From Pseudomonas sp. 10S4 (lineage in GTDB: Bacteria; Pseudomonadota; Gammaproteobacteria; Pseudomonadales; Pseudomonadaceae), in the NCBI RefSeq assembly GCF_034344865.1, contig NZ_CP133774.1:434001-498000 (forward strand): DNA of 64,000 nt. The letters run 5' to 3'. Positions within the stretch are counted from its first letter, which is position 1; each line of letters opens with the position of its first letter. Of this stretch, positions 16,698 through 27,622 are shown one piece after another. The translations under genes were made by a program, and so were the position numbers. A model generated the notes under the pieces. It was not told where the DNA came from. It searched no databases and saw only the letters and a list, made by a program, of their open reading frames with translations.

Positions 16698-17649
16698 TTG
16701 ATCTGTCCCCCTTGCCCGCCGTTTGGCCGGCACCCCGCTGGCCGATTGGGCCAACACCCTGCAAGCGCAACTCGACAAGAAAATGGAGAAGGGTCACGGC
16801 GACCTGGAGCGCTGGCAAAGTGCGCTGGACGCCTTGCCGAAGATCCAGCCGAGCAAAGTTGATTTGCTCAATGGCCTGACGCTGGACACCGATTGCGACG
16901 ACGAAACTCGCGCGCAGATGCGTACGGCGCTGATGGGCCTGTCGCCATGGCGCAAGGGGCCGTTCGACCTGTTCGGCGTGCACGTCGACACCGAATGGCG
17001 CTCGGACTGGAAATGGTCGCGGGTTGCCCCGCACCTGGACCTGAAGGGCAAACGCATCCTCGATGTCGGCTGCGGCAATGGTTACTACATGTGGCGCATG
17101 CTCGGCGCCGGCGCCGACAGCGTGATTGGCGTCGACCCGAACTGGCTGTTTTTCTGCCAGTTCCAGGCCGTGCAGCGTTACCTGTCCGAGCCGAATGCCT
17201 GGCACCTGCCGTTTCCTTTCGAAGACCTGCCGCCGAACATGGAAGGCTTTGACACGGTGTTTTCCATGGGTGTGTTCTACCACCGCCGCTCACCAATCGA
17301 GCATTTGCTGGCGCTGAAGGACTGCCTGGTCAAGGGCGGCGAGCTGGTGCTGGAGACGCTGGTGATCGAAGGTGATCAGCAACAAGTGCTGGTGCCGGAA
17401 GACCGTTATGCGCAGATGCGTAACGTGTGGTTCCTGCCGTCGGTGCCGGCGCTGGAGTTGTGGCTGCGGCGAGCCGGGTTCACGGATGTTCGTTGTGTGG
17501 ATGTCAGCGTGACCACCGTTGATGAACAGCGTGGGACAGAGTGGATGAAGTTTCAGTCGCTGAGCGATTTCCTCGATCCCGAAGACCACAGCAAGACGAT
17601 TGAAGGACTGCCGGCGCCGATGCGTGCCGTCATCGTCGCCCGCAAATAA
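16694..17649 (+). CDS. cmoB: tRNA U34 carboxymethyltransferase CmoB (one frameshift)
   Basis: The enzyme of about 318 residues transfers the carboxymethyl group of carboxy-SAM to 5-hydroxyuridine-34 of tRNA, giving cmo5U. Motifs are [15 protein letters not shown], the SAM motif [29 protein letters not shown], and [13 protein letters not shown]. The expected start MIDLSPL at 16,694 is in a different frame from the rest. Inserting one G in TTGCCC near 16,716 restores [14 protein letters not shown], the normal N-terminus. The error is a lost base in a short GG run, probably from sequencing. Without repair the first usable codon would be GTG-like at 16,723 and the protein would lose about ten residues. 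Confidence 0.93.
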
Positions 17650-17681
17650 ACCCCGATCTCCCTACCCAATGGAGATTCAAA

Positions 17682-17771
17682 TGTGGGAGCGGGCTTGCTC
17701 GCGAAAGCGGTGTATCAGGCGACATTAATGCCAACTGACACTCCCTCTTCGCGAGCAAGCCCGCTCCCACA
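17682..17771. repeat. REP doublet
   Basis: TGTGGGAGCGGGCTTGCTCGCG and its inverted partner flank a 45-base centre, between the converging cmoB and tadA genes. Confidence 0.85.
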
Positions 17772-17785
17772 TTTTTGATTAGTGT

Positions 17786-18283
17786 TCAGTCTGCGGGTTT
17801 GGCTCTTCGGGCCTTGAAGAATTCGCTGAGCACCGCACCACACTCCTCCGCCAACACCCCGCCTTCAAACAGCACCCGGTGATTCAAAAAGCCCTGGGTG
17901 AAAAACTGCCCCTGACTCTGCACAATCCCGGCCTTGGGCTCCAGCGCGCCGTACACCACCCGCGCAATCCGCGAATGCACGATCAGGCCGGCACACATGC
18001 TGCACGGCTCCAGGGTCACGTAGAGGGTGCTGCCGGGCAGGCGATAGTTGCTGGCGGCCAACGCTGCGGCGCGAATCGCGACCATTTCGGCGTGGGCGCT
18101 GGGGTCGTTGCCGCTGATCGGGCAGTTGAAGCCGCGACCGATGATTTCCCCGTCCTGCACCAACACCGCGCCCACCGGCACTTCACCGAGGGCTGCGCCT
18201 TGGGCAGCGAGGGTCAGGGCTTCGCGCATGAAGTCGCGGTCGCGACTGCGGTCGATAATTGCAGCGGGACGAATCTGGCGCAT
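17786..18283 (-). CDS. tadA: tRNA-specific adenosine deaminase TadA
   Basis: This zinc deaminase of about 165 residues converts A34 to inosine in tRNA-Arg(ACG). The active site is HAEMVAI near residue 70, with histidine zinc ligand and catalytic glutamate, and PCSMCAG near residue 100, with the two cysteine ligands. VPVGAVLV is also typical. The ATG at 18,283 shares bases with the stop of the multicopper oxidase gene (TGATG), showing translational coupling; a GTG one codon earlier is possible. The same neighbour order, tadA next to a multicopper oxidase, is known to me from P. aeruginosa. The enzyme is essential in E. coli, and the frame is intact here. Confidence 0.93.
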   Translation of the reverse strand: MRQIRPAAIIDRSRDRDFMREALTLAAQGAALGEVPVGAVLVQDGEIIGRGFNCPISGNDPSAHAEMVAIRAAALAASNYRLPGSTLYVTLEPCSMCAGLIVHSRIARVVYGALEPKAGIVQSQGQFFTQGFLNHRVLFEGGVLAEECGAVLSEFFKARRAKPAD

Positions 18284-19659
18284 CACGCCACCTCGATGGC
18301 GGCCATCAGGCCGGTTTCCATGTGGTCGATCACATGGCAGTGGAACATCCAGACCCCCGGGTTATCTGCCACCAACGCCACTTGCGCGCGCTCGTTCTTG
18401 CCCAACAGGTACGTGTCGGTGAAGTACGGGATGACCTTATGCCGGTTCGAGGCAATCACTTTGAAGCTCATGCCGTGCAGGTGAACCGGGTGCTGATACT
18501 GGGTCATGTTTTTCAATTCAAAAATGTAGCTCTTGCCCTTTTCGAGCTTGGCGATCGGCCGGTCGGCGCAGGTCTTGTCGGTGATGTCCCAGGCCTTGCC
18601 ATTGATCTGCCACAGGCTTGGCGGCTTGCCGTTGTCGACGTTGACCGACACCGAACCCACCCATTCGAAATTGAAGTTGAGTTTCTCGGCATTGGCCAGG
18701 TCCGGCTCGGCCACCGGGTTGGCGGGCAGCGCGGGCGGCCACTGGGTCGGTGCGTCGGTGTTTGCCACCGAACGCAGCGTGCCCAGGCGCACCGGGCCGT
18801 TGCGCAAGGATAGCTCTTCACCGGCCGGCGGTGCCTTGATCGCCAGGCAAATGCGCATGCCGGGGCCGAGCCAGTATTCCTTGCCCAATGGCCGTGGTTC
18901 GATCGGGTTGCCGTCCAGCGCGTAGATCTGCGCTTCGACGCCAGGGATGTTGAGGCGATACGTCAGGGTGTTGTCGAGGTTGAGCAAGCGCACGCGAGTG
19001 ATTTGCCCGGCAGGCAAATCGATCACCGGCAGTGGCACGCCATTGATGGTTGATAGCCGCCCGGCCGTGCCGCCTCGCGCCGCTTCACGCGGAACACTGA
19101 ACGCGACGAACGCGCCCTCTTCATCGACGTGCCAGCTCTTGAGGCTCAGGGTTTTTTCGTACTTGAAACCGGTAGGTTCGCGCTCCTCGATGATCAGCGG
19201 GCCGACCAGGCCACGACCGAGTTCTTCGCTGCTGTTCACGTGTGGGTGATACCAGTAGCTGCCGGCGTCCGGCACGCGGAATTTGTAGTCGAAGTACTCG
19301 CCCGGCAACACTGGAAGCTGCGAGACGTAGGGCACGCCATCCATTTCCAGCGGCAGACGGATGCCGTGCCAGTGGATGGTGGTCGCGACCGGCAGGTGAT
19401 TGATGAAGCGCACCCGCAGCCATTCGCCCTGGCGCACCCGCAACTCGGTGCCCGGCGCCGACGGGCCGAACGCCCAAGCCTCGGTTTTGTGACCGGCCAC
19501 CAGTTCGACATCCAGTGGCGCGGCGATCAGCTCATAGTCGTGGCCAGCCTCGGCGTCGGCCATTTTCCCCAGCCAGTAACGCGACGCGCCACCGGCCCCC
19601 ACGCCAACCACCACAAGACCGGCCAGACCACCGAGTATTTGTCGACGGGTAAAGGACAT
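18283..19659 (-). CDS. Tat-exported multicopper oxidase
   Basis: The product has 458 residues. A twin-arginine signal (SFTRRQILGGLAG) leads into a three-cupredoxin oxidase. All four copper-ligand clusters are present: HWHG near residue 97, WYHPH near residue 138, HPVHLHG near residue 390, and HCHVIDHMETGL near the end. These supply the type 1 site and the trinuclear cluster, and the last cluster has the axial methionine. Members act as periplasmic copper, iron or phenol oxidases; the substrate is not readable from sequence. There is no methionine-rich insert of the CueO kind. I start at ATG 19,659, which places the RR motif at residues 5–6; an upstream in-frame extension would spoil the signal. 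Confidence 0.9.
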   Translation of the reverse strand: MSFTRRQILGGLAGLVVVGVGAGGASRYWLGKMADAEAGHDYELIAAPLDVELVAGHKTEAWAFGPSAPGTELRVRQGEWLRVRFINHLPVATTIHWHGIRLPLEMDGVPYVSQLPVLPGEYFDYKFRVPDAGSYWYHPHVNSSEELGRGLVGPLIIEEREPTGFKYEKTLSLKSWHVDEEGAFVAFSVPREAARGGTAGRLSTINGVPLPVIDLPAGQITRVRLLNLDNTLTYRLNIPGVEAQIYALDGNPIEPRPLGKEYWLGPGMRICLAIKAPPAGEELSLRNGPVRLGTLRSVANTDAPTQWPPALPANPVAEPDLANAEKLNFNFEWVGSVSVNVDNGKPPSLWQINGKAWDITDKTCADRPIAKLEKGKSYIFELKNMTQYQHPVHLHGMSFKVIASNRHKVIPYFTDTYLLGKNERAQVALVADNPGVWMFHCHVIDHMETGLMAAIEVA

Positions 19660-19800
19660 GAACTCAACTACCTCACGTATCAGCGACGGGCCTGGGGCCC
19701 GCAAAAGGCGAATACGATACACCTGCGGTTGAGAAACAGTAAGGGTGGGGCGGCAATGGGACACAGGGGATCAGGCTGGCAGTTGAGAGGTGAGCTTGCC

Positions 19801-19955
19801 CTGTGGCGAGGGGGCTCGCCCCCGTTCGGCTGCGAAGCAGTCGCAAAACCAGTCAACACAGTGTGCCTGATGCAATGCGATTGCAGGGTTTGGGGCCGCT
19901 TCGCGACCCAACGGGGGCAAGCCCCCTCGCCACAGGCAAGCTCCCTCGCCACAGG
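19801..19955. repeat. REP-type inverted repeat with an extra half-copy
   Basis: CTGTGGCGAGGGGGCTCGCCCCCGTTCGG faces its inverse ending CCCCCTCGCCACAG at about 19,936. A second short copy (AAGCTCCCTCGCCACAGG) follows to 19,955. The 300-base gap between the oxidase and PTS genes shows nothing else. Confidence 0.75.
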
Positions 19956-19962
19956 GTTTTGT

Positions 19963-20253
19963 TTATGCTTGGAGGCCGGTGATCAGGTGCACCACTCCAT
20001 CATTCAGCATCATGACGCCCGGCACACCTGCCAAATTCAAAGCCTGCCGATCCATCCGCGCCACATCCCTCAACTCCACCCGTACCCGCGTCAACGCCAC
20101 CGGCTGCTGCGACTTGAGGTTATCCACCCCGCCCAACGCGGCCACGATATCCGTGGCCAAACCCGATACCGGTTGAGCAATCTGCTTGGGCTCATCCACC
20201 ACCAGATCCGGGGTCAAGGCTTTCCAGAACGCCCGCTGCATTTTCTCGAACAT
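19963..20253 (-). CDS. Stand-alone EIIB-like PTS domain lacking the phosphorylated cysteine
   Basis: This 96-residue protein resembles the glucose/sucrose-family EIIB domain: LATDIVAALGGVDNL, then ALTRVRVELRD, then VPGVMMLNDGVVHLITG. In active EIIB domains the strand reads CxTRLR, with the cysteine carrying the phosphate. Here the position is alanine (PVALTRVR), so it should not accept phosphate. TreB in the same cluster has its own intact EIIB (HCVTRLR). I infer a regulatory or scaffold role, or a relic. The ATG at 20,253 begins two bases after the stop of the EIIA-HPr-EI gene; upstream frame extension is rejected because it reads through that gene. Confidence 0.75.
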   Translation of the reverse strand: MFEKMQRAFWKALTPDLVVDEPKQIAQPVSGLATDIVAALGGVDNLKSQQPVALTRVRVELRDVARMDRQALNLAGVPGVMMLNDGVVHLITGLQA

Positions 20254-20255
20254 GC

Positions 20256-22784
20256 TCAGTTCTCCAGAACCAGTGAAGTATCGACCGTCGCCGCGTGATA
20301 CAGCCGCAATGCCTCGCGCACCTGCTCGGCGCTTTCCAGCCCCAGCACTTGCTGGGCGATAGCCTGGCAATCCGCCAGATCAACTTCGCGCACCGCCGCT
20401 TTCACCGCTGGAATCAGCGGCACACTCACCGACAATTCATCCACCCCCAACCCGAGCAACAGCCGGGTCGCCAGGGTTTCCGAGGCCAGCGCACCACACA
20501 CGCCGACCCATTTACCGTGGGCATGCGCCGCTTTGACCGTGCCGGCGATCAAGCGCAGCACCGAAGGGTGAAAGCTGTCGGCCTGACTGGCCAGACGTGG
20601 GTGATCGCGGTCCATCGCCAAGGTGTACTGGGTCAGGTCGTTGGTGCCGATGGAGAAGAAATCCACCTCGGGCGCAAACAGATCCGCCATCAACGCCGCT
20701 GCGGGTACTTCGATCATGATCCCCAGTTTCGGCAGTTCCGTGAGGCCCAACGCCAGCGCCTCTTCCTCCAGCATTTGCCGGGCCAGTCGCAATTCGGAGA
20801 GCTGCGTGACCATCGGCAACATGATGTGAAGACGAGCCAACCCGGCGCTGCTGAGGATCGCCTTGAACTGGTCGCGCAGCAGCTGCGGACGCTCCAGGCA
20901 CAAGCGAATCCCGCGCATGCCGAGGAATGGATTGGTTTCGCTGTCCATCGGCACATAGGCCAGCGGTTTATCGCCGCCGACATCCAGGGTTCGCACCACC
21001 AGATTGCGTGTCGGCCCCAGGGTGCGGGCGATGGCGCTGTAGGTCGACGCTTGTTCGTCATGGCTCGGCGCGTGGTTGCGATCCAGATAGAGAAACTCCG
21101 AACGCAACAGCCCGACGCCCTCACCGCCCAGGGTCATGGCCTGTTCGGTTTCAGCCAGCGAGGCGACGTTGGCCGTCACCTCGATGTGATGACCGTCGCG
21201 GGTACACGCGGCGAGCGAGGCCTGCGCGAGTTCGTGTTGATGGCGTTTGTGTTGTTGCTGACGATTGGCTTGAAGCTGTTCGATAGCGGCGAGATCCGGA
21301 TCAAGGTGCAACTCACCCTTGTCGGCATCGAGCAACACTTGCGTGCCATTGACCAGCCCCAGCACCTGAACCGGCAAACCGCAGATCGCCGGCAGGCCAG
21401 CGGCCCGAGCGAGAATCGCGACGTGGCTGGTAGCGCCACCGCCGACCGTGGCGAACCCCAACACCTTGCGGGTATCGAGCCCGGCGGTCTGGGACGGGGT
21501 CAGTTGTTCGGCGATCAGGATTGCCCCGTCCGGCAATTCCATCGCGCGGTCCTGTACGCCAAGGATGCGCTTGAGCACCCGTTGGCCGACATCCGCCAGA
21601 TCCGCCGCGCGTTCAGCCAGCAATGGGCTGCCGAGACTTTTAAACTGAACCGCCGTCGCCTCGGTAGTCGCTCGCCAGGCGAACCCGGCACTTTTACCTT
21701 CGGTGATCAGCGACTGGGCCTGATCCAGCAGACTCGGATCTTCGAGCAGTTCCTGGTGCGCCTTGAATATTTCGGCCTGAGCGTCACTGGTGGCGTTGTC
21801 ACGCAGTTGTTGCAAGTCCCGCAACGCCTCGCTCAAGGCTCGTGACAGTTGCTCACGCTCAGCTTGCGCACCCTTGCCAAACTCGCTCACTTCCAGCGTC
21901 TGCTCGGCGATCTGCACCACCCGGCCAAACGCCGAACCCGCCGATGCACAAACCCCACGCAGCACCGTCAGCGTCGAGGCCTCGACCGCGTCCACAGCCG
22001 CCACCACCGTCACGGTTTCGCCACAGCCTGCGACCAGTAACTCGGCCAACGCCTTGATCGCAGCCTCGGCATCCGCCCCCGCCGCGCTGACTTGCACGAT
22101 GTCACCGTGGGCCGTTTGCAACGCCATGATCGCCACCAGGGATTTGGCGTTGGCACTGTCCTGCTGTTTATGCAGATAGATGCTTGCCGAAAACCCTTTC
22201 GCCGCTTGGGCAAACACCGCCGCCGGACGCGCGTGCAAGCCGTTCGGATTGGCCAGCGTCACTGGTTTCGAGAACAGGGCTTCGCCCTCCTCCGCCAGCA
22301 CCTCATCGATGGTTTGCCCCGCCGTGTTCAAACCCAGCAACGGTTGGCCGCTGTCCACCAGACCCGTTTCGGGCACCAGCCAGGTGAACGGTTCACCGCT
22401 GACCACCAGCATCAGCGTCAACAAACTGCGCGCATTCAAAGCGATGTAATCGACATCAAATTCGATCAGTGCCTGCCCTGCTTCAACCCGCTGACCTTCC
22501 TCCACCAACCGGGTGAACCCCTTGCCCGCAAGGTTCACGGTGTCGAGGCCGATGTGCATCAACACCTGCACGCCGTTGTCATCGGTGATGCTGACCGCGT
22601 GACCACTGGCCTGCACATTACTGATCACCCCGGCCAGCGGTGCGCACAAGGTTTTCGATGTCGGGTCGATGCACAAACCGTCACCGATCACGCGGCTTGC
22701 GAACACCGGATCGGGCACTTGGTCCAGCGGCATCAGCACGCCGGACAGCGGCGCGAGCAGTTGCAAATGTTGGGGTGTGGCCAT
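20256..22784 (-). CDS. PTS fusion protein EIIA(Glc-type)-HPr-EI
   Basis: This 842-residue cytoplasmic protein combines three PTS steps. EIIA of the glucose type is at about residues 1–150, with its histidine in VLMHIGLDTVNL. HPr is at about 175–260, with the phosphohistidine in NPNGLHARPAA. Enzyme I is at about 275–842, with the catalytic histidine in GGGATSHVAILAR and the PEP-site cysteine in VGVCGALASE. It takes phosphate from PEP and hands it to the EIIB of TreB, which has no EIIA of its own. Similar fusions serve fructose (FruB) and N-acetylglucosamine (NagF) in pseudomonads, but the EIIA type and the neighbours point to trehalose here. It is the fourth gene of the tre cluster and uncoupled from the nitrogen PTS. 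Confidence 0.92.
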   Translation of the reverse strand: MATPQHLQLLAPLSGVLMPLDQVPDPVFASRVIGDGLCIDPTSKTLCAPLAGVISNVQASGHAVSITDDNGVQVLMHIGLDTVNLAGKGFTRLVEEGQRVEAGQALIEFDVDYIALNARSLLTLMLVVSGEPFTWLVPETGLVDSGQPLLGLNTAGQTIDEVLAEEGEALFSKPVTLANPNGLHARPAAVFAQAAKGFSASIYLHKQQDSANAKSLVAIMALQTAHGDIVQVSAAGADAEAAIKALAELLVAGCGETVTVVAAVDAVEASTLTVLRGVCASAGSAFGRVVQIAEQTLEVSEFGKGAQAEREQLSRALSEALRDLQQLRDNATSDAQAEIFKAHQELLEDPSLLDQAQSLITEGKSAGFAWRATTEATAVQFKSLGSPLLAERAADLADVGQRVLKRILGVQDRAMELPDGAILIAEQLTPSQTAGLDTRKVLGFATVGGGATSHVAILARAAGLPAICGLPVQVLGLVNGTQVLLDADKGELHLDPDLAAIEQLQANRQQQHKRHQHELAQASLAACTRDGHHIEVTANVASLAETEQAMTLGGEGVGLLRSEFLYLDRNHAPSHDEQASTYSAIARTLGPTRNLVVRTLDVGGDKPLAYVPMDSETNPFLGMRGIRLCLERPQLLRDQFKAILSSAGLARLHIMLPMVTQLSELRLARQMLEEEALALGLTELPKLGIMIEVPAAALMADLFAPEVDFFSIGTNDLTQYTLAMDRDHPRLASQADSFHPSVLRLIAGTVKAAHAHGKWVGVCGALASETLATRLLLGLGVDELSVSVPLIPAVKAAVREVDLADCQAIAQQVLGLESAEQVREALRLYHAATVDTSLVLEN

Positions 22785-22849
22785 GACGTCACCTGCTGTT
22801 TTGTTCTTTTAAAAGACGCTTGCGATACCTGTAGGAGCTGCCGAGGTTA

Positions 22850-24172
<1,323 letters not shown>

Positions 24173-25823
24173 TTAGTGGTCGGTCAGGTGCAGGACGAAC
24201 GACTCAAAGGGCCGCAGAAACACCTGCCGATTACGCGGCGGACAGTCCGGGTAGTTGCTGATCACCAGCCGTTGCGACATCGCTTCGCTGATCACGTCAT
24301 TCGGCAATTCAACTTCACACGGTGTGCCGTAAAAGTTGTTCAGCACCAGCAACCGCTCACCCTGGCCTTCACGGACATACGCCCAGATTTGCCTGTGCTC
24401 GGACAGCAGCTGCCGGTACACGCCGTCGGACATCAACGCTTCGTTGCGACGCAAAGCGATCAACTGGCGGTAGTGATGCAGCACCGATTCCGGGTCGTCG
24501 AGTTGACTGGCGACGTTGATCTGCGCGGCGTTGGCCGGCACGCCAATCCACGGCTCGGCGGCACTGAAACCGGCGTTCGGCTCGGCATTCCAGTGCATCG
24601 GTGTGCGGCCGTTGTCCCGGGACTTCTGCATGATCGCCGCCATGTTGTCGGCATCGCTCACACCGGCCTCGCGCTTAAGGCGATGGATGTTCAGCGTCTC
24701 GACATCGCGGTACTGATCGATGTGATCGAAGCCCGGATTGGTCATGCCGAGCTCTTCGCCCTGGTACACAAACGGCGTGCCCTGAAGGAAGTGCAGCGCG
24801 GTGCCAAGCATCTTCGCCGAGACCACCCGATGCTCGCCATCATCACCAAAACGCGAGACCACCCGCGGCTGATCGTGGTTACACCAGAACAACGCATTCC
24901 AGCCGCCACCGGCCTGCATGCCGGTCTGCCAGTCCGAGAGGATGCGCTTGAGTTCAAGGAAGTCGAAGTCGGCGCGAATCCACTTTTGCAGGTTCGGGTA
25001 ATCGACCTTCAGGTGATGGAAGTTGAAGGTCATCGACAGCTCTTTCGACTCTGGTCGCGAGTAGCGAATGCAATGCTCAAGACTGGTGGAGGACATCTCG
25101 CCGACGTTGATCAGGTCATGGCCTTCAAACACTTCGCGGTGCATTTGCTGCAAGTACTTGTGGACGTTCGGGCCGTCGGTGTAGAAGCGTCGACCGTCGC
25201 TGGTGTCCTCGGGGAAATCCGCCGGTTTGGAGATCAGGTTGATCACGTCCAGCCGGAAACCACCCACGCCTTTGTCGCGCCAGAACCGCATCATCTTGAA
25301 GACTTCGGCGCGCACCTTCGGGTTGTCCCAATTCAGGTCGGCCTGGGTGTGGTCGAACAGGTGCAGGAAGTACTGGCCGGTCTGGGCTTCGTACTCCCAG
25401 GCCGAGACCGCCGAAGACTGGATTCCCAGTTGTTCGGCGGTCGCGCCAGATGTAGAAATCGCGGTACGGGTTATCGAGGCTGCTACGAGCCTGCTGGAAC
25501 CAGGTGTGTTCGATCGAGGTGTGGTTGACCACGATGTCGAGCATCAACTTGATCCCGCGCTTGCCGGCCTCGGCGATCAGTAATTCGCAGTCAGCCATAG
25601 TCCCGTAGCTCGGGTCGATGGCGTAGTAATCGCTGATGTCGTAACCGTTGTCGCGCTGCGGTGAACGCAGGAACGGCGTGATCCACAGGCAATCGACACC
25701 CAGCCAGTGCAGGTAGTCGAGCTTGGCCACGACGCCGAGCAAATCACCCGTTGGGTTGCCGGCGTGGCTATGAAAACTCTTCGGGTAGATCTGGTAGATC
25801 ACCGAACGTTGCCAGTCTTGCAT
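24173..25823 (-). CDS. treC: Trehalose-6-phosphate hydrolase TreC (frame disrupted)
   Basis: This GH13 alpha-glucosidase of about 550 residues splits trehalose-6-phosphate to glucose and glucose-6-phosphate. The N-terminus MQDWQRSVIYQIYPKSF is followed by GH13 region I DIVVNHTS, region II GGFRLDVINLI with the nucleophile aspartate, region III with the acid glutamate in LINVGEMSS, and region IV FWCNHDQPR. The two halves are in different frames. Between about 25,475 and 25,425 the text is locally garbled, with a missing base near WRDR and extra bases around FGG. Repair gives FGGSAWEYEAQTGQYF, the family sequence. It lies between treB and the porin gene on the same strand, so it belongs to one operon. 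A REP separates it from treB. Confidence 0.92.
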
Positions 25824-25864
25824 GGCGTTATTCCTTCAGTAAGTTGATGCGGTGACCGTTATGG

Positions 25865-25939
25865 CCCCTTCGCGAGCAAGCCCGCTCCCACATTTTGGAA
25901 TGCGGTCAACCTGTGGGAGCGGGCTTGCTCGCGAAGGCG
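25865..25939. repeat. REP pair inside the tre operon
   Basis: CTTCGCGAGCAAGCCCGCTCCCACA and TGTGGGAGCGGGCTTGCTCGCGAAG are about 25 bases apart, between treB and treC. A stem here may protect the upstream treB message from decay (inference). Confidence 0.85.
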
Positions 25940-25944
25940 ATCTA

Positions 25945-27386
25945 TCAGGCGACCCGATACCCAGGCCGGACAATCTTCATGCTCAACCCACAGGTCAAAA
26001 CAAACGGCACGACCAGGCGATGATCATCCCGATCACAAACATCGGAATGAACTGCGGAATGATCGAGATAAAACCGGGCAAGCCACCGACGCCAATCGCC
26101 GAGGCCTGGACCTTGTTCAGCGACAGGAAGATGCAGCCCAGCGCCGAGCCGATCAGGGCCGAATAGAACGGAAATTTGTAGCGCAGATTGACCCCGAACA
26201 TCGCGGGTTCAGTGATGCCGAAATACGCCGAAATTGCCGAGGTCGAGGCCATGCTTTTGTCCCGCACATTGCGGGTCATGTAGAACACCGCCAGCGCCGC
26301 GCTGCCCTGGGCGAGGTTGGACATGACAATCATCGGCCAGATAAACGTGCCGCCCTGGGTCGAGATCAACTGCAGGTCCACGGCGAGGAACATGTGGTGC
26401 ATGCCGGTGATCACCAGCGGGGCATAGAGCAGGCCGAAAATCGCCCCGCCGACCATTGGCGCCAGGTCAAACAAAGTGACCACGCCTTCGGTGATCAGAA
26501 TCCCCAAATGCCGGGTCACCGGACCAATCACCGCCAGCGCCAGCACACCGGTGACGACGATGGTGGTGATCGGCACCACCAGCAACTGCACGGCGTTCGG
26601 CACCCGCGCCCGCAGCCATTTTTCGATGACACTCATCACGTAGGCGGCCAGCAGGATCGGCAGGATCTGCCCCTGATATCCGACCTTCTCGATTTTGAAC
26701 CAGCCGAAGATGTCGAAGTACGGCAGGCTCTGACCGTCGAGCCCGGCCACAGCCTTGCCGTAGTTCCAGGCGTTGAGCAGGTCCGGGTGCACCAGCATCA
26801 GGCCGAGCACGATGCCGAGGATTTCGCTGCCGCCAAAACGCTTGGCCGCCGACCAGCCCACCAGCGCCGGCAGGAACACAAACGAGGTGTTGGCCATCAG
26901 ATTGATCAGGCTCCAGATGCCATCAAGGCTCGGGTACGCATCCAGCAGCGTCTTGCCCTCGATGAACATGCCCTTGGCGCCGATCAGGTTGTTAACCCCC
27001 ATCAGCAGGCCGGCAATGATCAGCGCCGGCAGGATCGGCATGAACACATCGGAAAACACCCGCACCAGGCGTTGCATGGCGTTGATCTTGTCGGCGCTCT
27101 TTTGTTTAACGTCGGCAATGGTCGACGCGGCGAGACCGGTTTGCCGGCGCAGTTCGGCGTAGACCTTTTCCACTTCGCCGGGGCCGATGACCACCTGGAA
27201 CAGGCCGCCGGTAAAGAACGAGCCCTTGACCAGATCAATCTGGTTCAGCGTGGCGCTGTTGACCAGGCTCGGGTCCTTGAGGGCCAGGCGCAGGCGAGTG
27301 ACGCAATGCGCGGCCTGCTCCAGGTTGTCGCTGCCACCGAGGCTGATCAGCAGCTCGCTGGCGATATTCGGATAGTCGTGGCTCAT
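25945..27386 (-). CDS. treB: PTS trehalose-specific EIIBC component TreB (3' frameshift)
   Basis: This permease of about 480 residues imports trehalose as trehalose-6-phosphate. EIIB is at residues 1–90 with the phosphocysteine in HCVTRLR; EIIC has about ten membrane segments from residue 105 (FSDVFMPILPALIIAGLLMGVNNL). The substrate-site motif is GITEPAMFGVNL. As read, the frame stops at 25,995 after SCRLF. Adding one base near 26,022 gives IIALVVPFVLTCGLSMKIV and a stop at 25,945, the normal C-terminus. The ATG at 27,386 is chosen because it starts the EIIB domain. There is no EIIA domain, so phosphate must come from the EIIA-HPr-EI fusion encoded downstream. Confidence 0.93.
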
Positions 27387-27440
27387 GCTTGATCTTCCGT
27401 TGTAGTTTTTTGTTATTGGCAGCACGCCGAAACGAAAAGT

Positions 27441-27482
27441 ACTCGTCTGTACGAGTTAAAGCAACAACTCGTACAGACGAGT
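27441..27482. promoter_or_regulatory. Paired TreR-type operators between treR and treB
   Basis: The 17-bp site ACTCGTCTGTACGAGTT at 27,441–27,457 recurs as its exact inverse, AACTCGTACAGACGAGT, at 27,466–27,482. Each copy is itself an inverted repeat (ACTCGT/ACGAGT) around CTGT, as expected for a dimeric GntR/HutC-type repressor. Placed between the divergent tre genes, it should govern treBC and possibly treR. Confidence 0.75.
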
Positions 27483-27622
27483 TTGATTTTGTTTATCCTG
27501 AACCCGACCGGCGGCGACATTTCCTACCTCCGAAGTCAAAGAAACCTAATGCCGAATGGACAAACCCCTACCCTGCCCTTAAGGTTCCAAGCCTTGAGTA
27601 CAGCGCGGCATAGAGCCATCCC

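Noticed and set aside
20295..21845. A 516-codon plus-strand frame across the PTS fusion gene
   Set aside because: Antisense to the EIIA-HPr-EI gene, whose three active-site histidines are all in place on the other strand.
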